Shown piece after piece: positions 1 through 5,109 of a stretch of 5,109 nucleotides of DNA (positions within the stretch are counted from its first letter, which is position 1; each line of letters starts with the position of its first letter). The translations under genes and the position numbers were made by a program. Location of the stretch: NCBI GenBank assembly GCA_008501785.1, contig QQUD01000936.1:1-5109 (forward strand), in the 5' to 3' direction. The DNA comes from Chloroflexota bacterium (lineage in GTDB: Bacteria; Chloroflexota; Anaerolineae; Promineifilales; Promineifilaceae). The notes under the pieces are model-generated. The model was not told the origin of the DNA, did not search any database, and worked only from the letters and a program-made list of their open reading frames with translations.

Positions 1-953
1 GCATCATCGTAGCCGTACAGCGTGCAGATATTCTCGCTGTTACTGTTCGTTGCCGAAATGACACAATCTCCCGGTTCATCGAGGGTAGCCGGATTCCAAT
101 TGGACACCGACGCCTGCACCCGATTCAAATCATCATAGAAGGTGCGGGTTGTTTGGGTGAGTGTGTTGGTAACGATAATCGTGTTGCCCACTGCATCATA
201 TTCGTATTGGGTGCAGATATTCTCGTCCCGCTCCGGTGGCAGTGTGGCACAGCTGGCTAAGGTAGCAGAGCCATCCCAATTGCTGATGCTGCCTTCAACG
301 CGATTGAGCACATCATAGAAGGTACGGGTCTCAAGGCCTAAGGTATCGGTGGTGACAATCACATTGCCCACCGCGTCGTATTCATATTCGGCGATAATAT
401 CAGCGTCTGGGTCAGCACTACTGTACACACCGTTTTCCCAATTGACGATGGTGCGGTCTATGCGTCCCAGGCTGTCGTATTCGGTAACAGTTTCGTATCC
501 CAGGCTGTTGGTGCTGGTCACTACCCGGCCATAAACATCATAGCCGGTGACGGCACAAAGATTGAACTCGGAGTTTGGAGACGTGAAGTTACACAAATCC
601 CCCACCGGGTCGGATTGACCATAGCTGCTGCCGTCCCAATTAGTGACGCTCAGGAAAGAACGTCCGGCATCATCATAGAAACTGAGGGTGGTTTGCCCCA
701 ATGTGTTCGTTGTAGAAATGATGCGCCCAGCATTGTCATAGTCATATTGGGTACAGACATTGGTGTCTCGTGAGCCAGAGGAGGTGTCACAATCCGTTTC
801 CCAGTTGGCTGGATTGCTGCCGGTCCAGTTGTTAATCGTGGCGATGAGCTGGTCACCATCATTGTACACATTGAGACTGGTGTGGCTTTCGGCCGCAGAT
901 TGCTGGGTGGTTGTGATTAGTCGCCCCACTGCATCGTAACCGTAAGTAGCTGT
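1..953 (-). repeat. Tandem array of about 60-residue double-YD modules within the RHS gene
   Basis: Five full modules and the start of a sixth follow each other at residues 791-856, 857-922, 923-976, 977-1036 and 1037-1099, then from 1100 (66, 66, 54, 60 and 63 residues). Each has a first YD strand such as QYDYDNAGR or EYEYDAVGN, a TNTLGQTT-like turn, a second YD strand such as FYDDAGR or FYDDLNR, an Asn-Trp followed by a Gly/Ser/Asn-rich insert, and in most cases a cysteine pair near the end. Copies have diverged in protein, but DNA identity persists locally: the 15 bases at 22-36 recur exactly at 211-225. The array continues past the left edge. Confidence 0.85.
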
Positions 954-3323
954 GATAGCATCGCTGGTGCCAGCGGCCTGTACTACTTGCATTACCTGGC
1001 CGAAGTCGTTGTAAGTGTAGGTAGTGAGACGGCCGTTTGGGTCTCGTTGCTGTTTTAGCAACCCTGGCACCCCATCTGAGGTGGTAGTGGGTGTGTAGAT
1101 GGTTGTGTTGTCCAATGCATCTGTCATGCTGGTGAGGAAGGTAGGGAAATCTTCGTTGTCGTATTGATAGCTGGTCGTCTTGTCCAGCGCATTGACCACC
1201 TGAGTCAAGTTGTTGTAAGCATCATAGGACAAGGTTGTTTCCTGATCTAACTCATCTGTCACCTGCTCCAGATTGCTGCCGTTCGCGCTCCAGACCAGGT
1301 CTACCGCATTGTCGTTCGCATCCACAACCTGGTCCTGGCGGAAATTGCCGTCGTAGCGATTGCCACCGCCCGTGCCGCAGCCTGTCGTGCCATCGGTGCA
1401 GCTATATTCAGTACCGATGAGGGTGTTGCGGGCATTGTAGGTATGGGTCATTACGATACCGTTTTCAGTGACGACACGCGTGTTTTCTAGACTAAAGTCG
1501 ATATCGACTAAGAGATTGTCTTCTCCATCCCACTGTTGGTAGGCACGCCCTTCTGCGTCATATGCGGTTTTTTCTATGGTTACGCCTGATGGGTCCACAA
1601 CTTCAGTCAGGTAATGAGTGGGGGTAACAGGCTGGGTGGCGCTATAATAATAATTTGTTTCCAATTCCAAGGTGTTGGTGACAACAACCAAATTGCCATC
1701 ATTATTGTATCCTAGCTCAACATCACGCCCAAGATTGTCGGTTACGGTAGACACACGGCCATCGAGATTATAGGTATAATCTAAGTACCGACTCCCTTGT
1801 GCAACTCGGGTTAGCTGATTAGTCACGTTATGGGTAAAGGTAATGACATTACCGTTTGCATCTTGCTGTTCCAGCAGTAATCCCAGACTGTCAAATGTAT
1901 ATATCTTTTGATTAGAGCTGGTAATGACATAGGTGTTGCTTATTTGTGTCAATTCAGCCGTTACACCAGCATAGGGAGTGAAAGTGCCATCCTCATTGTC
2001 GTAGAAAGGCAGCCGAGAACCATTTGGGATTTGCAATTCAACTGTGTCGGATAAAGCCGTCCCGCTTAAATGTAGGCGCATATCATAATTGTGCGTCCAG
2101 CCATGACCAAGTGTGGTTGTGTAAACATCCGTAGCGGCAGAGATGTAGGAGCGTGTAAACTGTAGCTGGCAACCTTGCACAGGAATGGAAAGATCTGTTG
2201 ACTTGAAATTCAGATTGCCATTGAATGTATCGATTGGCTTTCCTGCGCTTCCCCGAGTTGACATTAAACCACTATCAAAACAAGCGTTATCATCATGTCC
2301 CCAAATCATATTCTCTTCCAGCGGGGCACCACTGATCACGACATCATAATAAGTTGCATGACTTTGGGAAAAGCTGTAAAAACCCACACGACCAGCAGGA
2401 AATGACCCGGATTCGTCAAAAATGACGCTTCCATCTATTGATATTTTTATGCGATTTGATTGGTACATCACCTCAAATTCGTGCTCTTTTTCCTCTTCCC
2501 ATCCCCCACTGCCAAACTGCGAATCTAATAATTCAAATTCTGATGATAATTCTTGGTGTCCCCAAAAATATTTCCAATACCATTTTCCGATGCTATCACA
2601 AGTTCCAAGAGAAGAATCATAGGTTGAGTCAACTTTCATCAACCCAAACCCTTCTTGACCTGTATAACCACAATGGCTTTGCACCTCTTTTTTCCAATCA
2701 AATAATACAAAACTGTAACTGTTGGAACTATCTAATGGGTCTTGATAACCTAGAACAAGGCCAATGAAATCATTATCATCATCAGTCGGATCATTCTCAA
2801 CTTTAAATTTCCCAGTCATCACAACACTTCGATAACTATCAGGGCTGATGAAGAACGTAGACGGTTGGGTATTGCCGATTTGTTTGACGGCTGTTCCATT
2901 GTTATAAACAGTCCAATTATTTGACCCTGCACCCTTATGTGACCACTGACTAAGGTCCTCATATTCAGTACTTGTTGCGGCATATGCAGCGCTACTGTTT
3001 TCAGCTAACCGCTGACTACTCTCTTGTAATCCCAATTCATCTGCCCACGTGTATTGAGGCCCATCGCTCATCTGGGGTGAAGCTTTTGTTTGGGAAGCCT
3101 CTCCTGCAATTTGATTGGGCAGCTCGGCAAAATGGTTTGGCGATATGCTATTTATCTGTGCATATTCTTCAGAGCTTTGAGCAACAATTGGTTGAAATGA
3201 AGTAAAAAGAAGGAGAAAAGCAAGACCGCCCATGATTACCGGTAGTAAAATTATCAGGCGGCGCTGTATCTTTACACGGTGCTGATGGGTCTTATTTTCC
3301 GATCTTGGATATTGTAGATTCAT
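1..3323 (-). CDS. Secreted RHS/YD-repeat protein with thrombospondin C-terminal-like domain (C-terminus off window)
   Basis: Partial gene: 1107 codons from the ATG at 3323-3321 stay open to the left edge, with no frameshift. The start follows a GAGGAG Shine-Dalgarno at 7-base spacing. Residues 1-21 are polar and basic, and residues 22-49 form a hydrophobic signal peptide or anchor ending in VAQ. Residues about 119-333 look like a thrombospondin C-terminal/concanavalin-type beta-sandwich, with an acidic stretch DPTDDDNDF, then IGLVLGYQ, SYSFVLFDWKK and GRVGFYSF. Residues about 358-445 match a DUF6531 RHS entry domain (GKPIDTFNGNLNF, LSIPVQGCQLQFTRSY, LGHGWTHNYDMRL). YD repeats follow from about 475 (YTFDSLGLLLEQQDANGN, YTYNDFGQVMQV, YGYDAVGRLITTT). 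Known RHS proteins fold these repeats into a hollow shell that can enclose a C-terminal effector. The visible part shows export and the shell, but not the core-ending motif or any toxin. It could be an RHS toxin, an adhesin or a wall-associated protein; the family call is firm, the role unknown. Confidence 0.93.
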   Translation of the reverse strand, partial: MNLQYPRSENKTHQHRVKIQRRLIILLPVIMGGLAFLLLFTSFQPIVAQSSEEYAQINSISPNHFAELPNQIAGEASQTKASPQMSDGPQYTWADELGLQESSQRLAENSSAAYAATSTEYEDLSQWSHKGAGSNNWTVYNNGTAVKQIGNTQPSTFFISPDSYRSVVMTGKFKVENDPTDDDNDFIGLVLGYQDPLDSSNSYSFVLFDWKKEVQSHCGYTGQEGFGLMKVDSTYDSSLGTCDSIGKWYWKYFWGHQELSSEFELLDSQFGSGGWEEEKEHEFEVMYQSNRIKISIDGSVIFDESGSFPAGRVGFYSFSQSHATYYDVVISGAPLEENMIWGHDDNACFDSGLMSTRGSAGKPIDTFNGNLNFKSTDLSIPVQGCQLQFTRSYISAATDVYTTTLGHGWTHNYDMRLHLSGTALSDTVELQIPNGSRLPFYDNEDGTFTPYAGVTAELTQISNTYVITSSNQKIYTFDSLGLLLEQQDANGNVITFTHNVTNQLTRVAQGSRYLDYTYNLDGRVSTVTDNLGRDVELGYNNDGNLVVVTNTLELETNYYYSATQPVTPTHYLTEVVDPSGVTIEKTAYDAEGRAYQQWDGEDNLLVDIDFSLENTRVVTENGIVMTHTYNARNTLIGTEYSCTDGTTGCGTGGGNRYDGNFRQDQVVDANDNAVDLVWSANGSNLEQVTDELDQETTLSYDAYNNLTQVVNALDKTTSYQYDNEDFPTFLTSMTDALDNTTIYTPTTTSDGVPGLLKQQRDPNGRLTTYTYNDFGQVMQVVQAAGTSDAITATYGYDAVGRLITTTQQSAAESHTSLNVYNDGDQLIATINNWTGSNPANWETDCDTSSGSRDTNVCTQYDYDNAGRIISTTNTLGQTTLSFYDDAGRSFLSVTNWDGSSYGQSDPVGDLCNFTSPNSEFNLCAVTGYDVYGRVVTSTNSLGYETVTEYDSLGRIDRTIVNWENGVYSSADPDADIIAEYEYDAVGNVIVTTDTLGLETRTFYDVLNRVEGSISNWDGSATLASCATLPPERDENICTQYEYDAVGNTIIVTNTLTQTTRTFYDDLNRVQASVSNWNPATLDEPGDCVISATNSNSENICTLYGYDD
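2325..2969 (-). other. Thrombospondin C-terminal-like domain segment of the RHS protein
   Basis: This encodes residues about 119-333. It begins with YEDLSQWSHKGAGSNNWTVY and ends with a TYYDVVISG strand typical of the last strand of laminin-G/concanavalin-like sandwiches. Acidic residues at 179-185 and the FDWKK strand at 208-212 are placed as in thrombospondin C-terminal domains, which bind calcium. The assignment rests on motif pattern only. A ligand (glycan, matrix or surface protein) cannot be inferred. Cysteines 218 and 242 inside the domain probably pair. Confidence 0.65.
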
Positions 3324-3330
3324 TTTAGCT

Positions 3331-3336
3331 CTCCTC
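3331..3336 (-). promoter_or_regulatory. Shine-Dalgarno of the RHS gene
   Basis: On the minus strand GAGGAG lies 7 bases before the ATG at 3323. It is a strong match to the anti-Shine-Dalgarno and fixes the start, because the hydrophobic export segment begins about 20 codons later. The alternative in-frame ATG at residue 31 would cut into that segment. Confidence 0.8.
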
Positions 3337-3421
3337 TTTCTTGACTGACTGGACTTCTCATTTTTTAACCAAATCAAATTGGCAAATGCTTCTTCCGTAT
3401 TTAATGCGACAACGAATGCAA

Positions 3422-3472
3422 AACCATCAGCAAGCAACGTTATAGAAAACGACAAAACACGCTGTGATGGTT
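3422..3472. repeat. 8-base inverted repeat upstream of the RHS gene
   Basis: AACCATCA at 3422-3429 is the exact reverse complement of TGATGGTT at 3465-3472, with 35 bases between. It lies about 100-150 bases upstream of the RHS start, where a promoter or operator would be expected. The arms are short and the gap long, so chance is quite possible. Confidence 0.3.
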
Positions 3473-3569
3473 ATTTGATGCCTTTGATAGTGATGTGAGC
3501 AATGCTGAGAGGCAATGTAACGACAATCTTCGTTGCGACAACCCAAACTGATACTTGGAACGGTGTGAT

Positions 3570-3608
3570 TAAGCAGCAAACGACGGTGAATGAAATAGAT
3601 GCTGCTTA
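3570..3608. repeat. Perfect 9-base inverted repeat
   Basis: TAAGCAGCA at 3570-3578 pairs exactly with TGCTGCTTA at 3600-3608 across a 21-base gap. It lies 247 bases upstream of the RHS start. No T-run follows on either strand, so it is not a rho-independent terminator. It could be an operator half-site pair, a recombination site or chance. Confidence 0.5.
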
Positions 3609-3661
3609 GAAGCGACGATGAACAATCTACAAAATGATTTTATTGATAGATATGTCCTGAA

Positions 3662-3699
3662 ATTTGCATCAAACGGTTTGGTAGTCGGCACGCTACCCC
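3662..3699 (-). repeat. Possible Tn3-family terminal inverted repeat, facing the RHS gene
   Basis: On the minus strand, reading leftwards from a run of six G (3701-3696), the sequence is GGGGTAGCGTGCCGACTACC and continues AT-rich. Tn3-family ends are about 38 bases long and typically begin with GGGG; as I recall, the end of Tn1546 begins GGGGTAGCG. However, the usual inner ACGCTAAG box is not present, the partner end is not in the window, and the orientation would place the element to the left, containing the RHS gene. The GGTAG/CTACC arms also form a small palindrome that may explain the sequence otherwise. Confidence 0.22.
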
Positions 3700-3737
3700 C
3701 CTGACAACAAATTTTGAAGCACGATAGCAGTCTAATT

Positions 3738-3865
3738 GGAAATTTGTGCGAACATTAGTGAATTAGATCACGAAATCATATGACATTGATCACTTTCGGA
3801 GAATTTGTGCAAGTTTCAATCTTGATATGAATTCTCTTGCTTTCGGAACTTATGTGCTAATTTCA
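3738..3865 (+). repeat. Three related direct repeats downstream of tnpA
   Basis: Two 26-base copies at 3793-3818 and 3840-3865 are offset by 47 bases and match at 20 positions: both have CTTTCGGA, then six bases, GTGC, three bases and TTTCA. A third, weaker copy at 3738-3757 has GGA, AATTT, GTGC and then GAACATTA, 61 bases before the second. Spaced direct repeats beside a Tn3-family transposase could be recombinase or transposase binding sites, but no resolvase gene is visible to support that. Confidence 0.4.
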
Positions 3866-3893
3866 GCCAATATCTAAACTAAGGCCAATTAGC
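3856..3893. repeat. Imperfect inverted repeat downstream of tnpA
   Basis: GCTAATT at 3856-3862 pairs with AATTAGC at 3887-3893. GCC at 3866-3868 can add three pairs with GGC at 3883-3885 after a small asymmetric bulge, leaving a loop of about 14 bases. It lies roughly 140-180 bases after the tnpA stop. No T-run follows on the minus strand, so it is at best a weak RNA hairpin. Its left arm overlaps the third direct repeat. Confidence 0.3.
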
Positions 3894-4034
3894 TCAAGTC
3901 TATGCCTGGATTTTATCCCAGAGTCATTCCAAAGGCAGTTGAAAGTAACTATAGCAAGCGTTGAGCAGGCTTCAAAAATCCATTGAATAAAAGCAAGGTT
4001 CTGAAGCTGATCAACCCAATTGTGAAATTGTTCG

Positions 4035-5109
4035 TTATACGGAAACGGTTGGTGGCACACCCGCCAATGGAATGCGTGCCGCCATATCCAATTCAAATAG
4101 GCCGTAGGGGTTTACATGATTGTAGAACAGCGGCGTTAATCCGCGCCAATCCGCCTCGGTCATGCGATCATGCCATGTCGGTTCTGCCAGCACCTCCTGC
4201 ACCATCAACGTATTCACGTAAACCAGGCAGGCTTGCAACAGGTGCATAGACAACATCGTGATTTCCTGAGCGTTGACATCATTGGAACTAAGTTCTCCCT
4301 GACGGCCGTACAAGATGAACGAGTTGGCGCTGTTCCAATTCTCCACCACATTCAGACCTGCCTGCACTTCTCTTCTCACTTCCTCGTGCGCCAAATAGCG
4401 GCAGAGGAATGTTGTTTTCAAAGCGCGTCCCAACTCAGCCAGAGCTTTGTAAGTTGGATGCTGCTGGTTTTTGCGCGTAAAACGACGCAAAATCGCCTCC
4501 GCTGCGGCCGTTCCCAACCGCAGCGTCGTCGCATACTTCACCATCTCGTCATACTGCTGGGCGATCAGTTCCCAATCAATTGCTTTTTGAAGAATGGCCT
4601 GGAGATGTGGATACTTATCCCTATCCTCTTTGTCGGCCAAAGACAGCTTCTGTTTGTACAAATCCTTGAAGCGAGGCATCAATTGAAACCCCAACAAATG
4701 CGAGAAGGCGAAAGCAACTTCGCTTTGCCCATGCGTATCCACATAATTGCGATCCACTTGCATTTCGGTGCAGTGACGCAGCACACCTTCAATCATATAA
4801 GCGACTTCAGATGAGGACGGGGCTTTCAACTGCGAATAGATACACAAAGTTTGTTTGGCCACATGCCAGTAGATCATTACGCCAGCTTTGTGATACCGTT
4901 TGTGCCACTGCGTCATCAGATTTTGGTTCCAGGCGGCGAACTGTTTGGAATCAGAGGCGCACCAAGTCGCGTGTTCGCCCCATATTTGTGGCTGTTTAAT
5001 TGCCAAAGTCGCATCCACAACTTGACTAATCGCCTGCCGCAAAGATGCTTTGGCAATGTAGCGGCGGCGCACGTATTGTAATTTGCTCAGGTCAACGCCA
5101 TGATTACCC
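4035..5109 (-). CDS. tnpA: Tn3-family transposase TnpA, C-terminal catalytic part (N-terminus off window)
   Basis: Partial gene: the frame is open from the right edge to a TAA at 4037-4035, giving about 358 residues of a family usually near 1000. A GTG at 5072-5070 could be read as a start, but coding clearly continues upstream ([10 protein letters not shown]), so it is internal. TnpA cuts and joins transposon ends in replicative transposition. The visible part is the DDE domain. Numbering from that GTG, Asp41 in ASDSKQF (4952-4950), Asp112 in YVDTHGQSE (4739-4737) and probably Glu244 in [12 protein letters not shown] (4343-4341) form the catalytic triad, spaced 71 and 132 residues as expected for the family. 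The motifs [22 protein letters not shown] and [13 protein letters not shown] are family signatures, and the last sits near a normal C-terminus. Nothing indicates inactivation in this portion. It is transcribed towards the RHS gene 711 bases away. Confidence 0.95.
   Translation of the reverse strand, partial: GNHGVDLSKLQYVRRRYIAKASLRQAISQVVDATLAIKQPQIWGEHATWCASDSKQFAAWNQNLMTQWHKRYHKAGVMIYWHVAKQTLCIYSQLKAPSSSEVAYMIEGVLRHCTEMQVDRNYVDTHGQSEVAFAFSHLLGFQLMPRFKDLYKQKLSLADKEDRDKYPHLQAILQKAIDWELIAQQYDEMVKYATTLRLGTAAAEAILRRFTRKNQQHPTYKALAELGRALKTTFLCRYLAHEEVRREVQAGLNVVENWNSANSFILYGRQGELSSNDVNAQEITMLSMHLLQACLVYVNTLMVQEVLAEPTWHDRMTEADWRGLTPLFYNHVNPYGLFELDMAARIPLAGVPPTVSV

Larger units (their letters stand above)
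3324..4034. other. Intergenic region between tnpA and the RHS gene
   Basis: This 711-base AT-rich stretch has no credible gene. The longest minus-strand frame without a stop (about 3479-3609) lacks an ATG and resembles nothing I recognise. It must hold the RHS promoter unless transcription comes from tnpA, but I find no convincing -35/-10 pair; the best -10-like hexamer is TATAAC at 3444-3439 (minus), without a good -35. The hexamer CGACAA occurs four times on the plus strand (3407, 3450, 3521, 3536). Inverted and direct repeats are listed separately. No hairpin followed by a T-run marks a terminator for tnpA. Confidence 0.7.

Noticed and set aside
650..871. Minus-strand open frame of 73 codons, and plus-strand frames at 349-534 and 1235-1420
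   Set aside because: They are alternative frames of the RHS gene, whose own frame is continuous through all of them.
1..953. Regularly spaced repeats as a possible CRISPR array
   Set aside because: The repeats are coding, imperfect, 160-200 bases apart and follow YD-repeat protein periodicity.
2422..2767. Two overlapping plus-strand open frames
   Set aside because: They are antisense to the thrombospondin-like domain of the RHS protein, which gives coherent domain motifs in its frame.
3479..3609. Minus-strand frame without stops in the intergenic region (peptide ending in SIAHITIKGIK)
   Set aside because: It is 43-44 codons bounded by stops, with no ATG or GTG preceded by a ribosome binding site; this length is expected by chance.
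3681..3698. GGTAG/CTACC palindrome as a terminator for tnpA
   Set aside because: The stem is only 5 base pairs with an 8-base loop and is followed by mixed sequence on the minus strand, not a T-run.
3863..4096. Minus-strand open frame of 77 codons overlapping the end of tnpA
   Set aside because: It overlaps tnpA in another frame, has no good ribosome binding site and shows no family resemblance.
4170..4814. Plus-strand open frame of 214 codons
   Set aside because: It lies antisense to the catalytic part of tnpA, which has clear family motifs; its peptide shows no recognisable domain.
5070..5072. GTG as the start of a 345-residue transposase
   Set aside because: The frame stays open upstream to the window edge and its residues continue transposase-like sequence, so this GTG is internal.

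Overview
The window holds two partial protein-coding genes, both on the minus strand, with about 0.7 kb of non-coding DNA between them. Base composition is moderate and uneven: visibly AT-rich in the intergenic region and the 5' half of the large gene, richer in G+C in the 3' half of that gene and in the transposase. I see no RNA gene or CRISPR array. The style of the large gene (secreted YD-repeat protein with repeated 'NWDGS'-like inserts and a thrombospondin-C-like domain) suggests a bacterium of the Chloroflexota (Anaerolineae and relatives) or another environmental lineage. This is an impression from protein style only, not a firm placement.

Positions 1-3323 (minus) are the first 1107 codons of a very large secreted RHS/YD-repeat protein whose C-terminus lies off the left edge. 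It reads open without a stop or frameshift from an ATG with a good Shine-Dalgarno. In order it has a signal peptide or membrane anchor, a linker, a thrombospondin C-terminal/concanavalin-like domain, a DUF6531-type RHS entry domain, and YD repeats. The last visible part is a tandem array of about 60-residue modules, most carrying a conserved pair of cysteines. The C-terminal tip, where RHS proteins often carry a variable toxin, cannot be seen.

Positions 3324-4034 are non-coding. They contain the ribosome binding site of the RHS gene, several inverted repeats, a G-run sequence resembling a Tn3-family terminal inverted repeat facing the RHS gene, and a set of related direct repeats downstream of the transposase.

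Positions 4035-5109 (minus) are the C-terminal catalytic part of a Tn3-family transposase (TnpA), with the three expected acidic residues in place and a normal C-terminus. Its N-terminus lies off the right edge. Tn3-family passenger cargo can sit between tnpA and a terminal repeat, so the RHS gene could be a passenger or merely the neighbour of an insertion; the window does not contain both transposon ends and cannot decide. No resolvase is visible.
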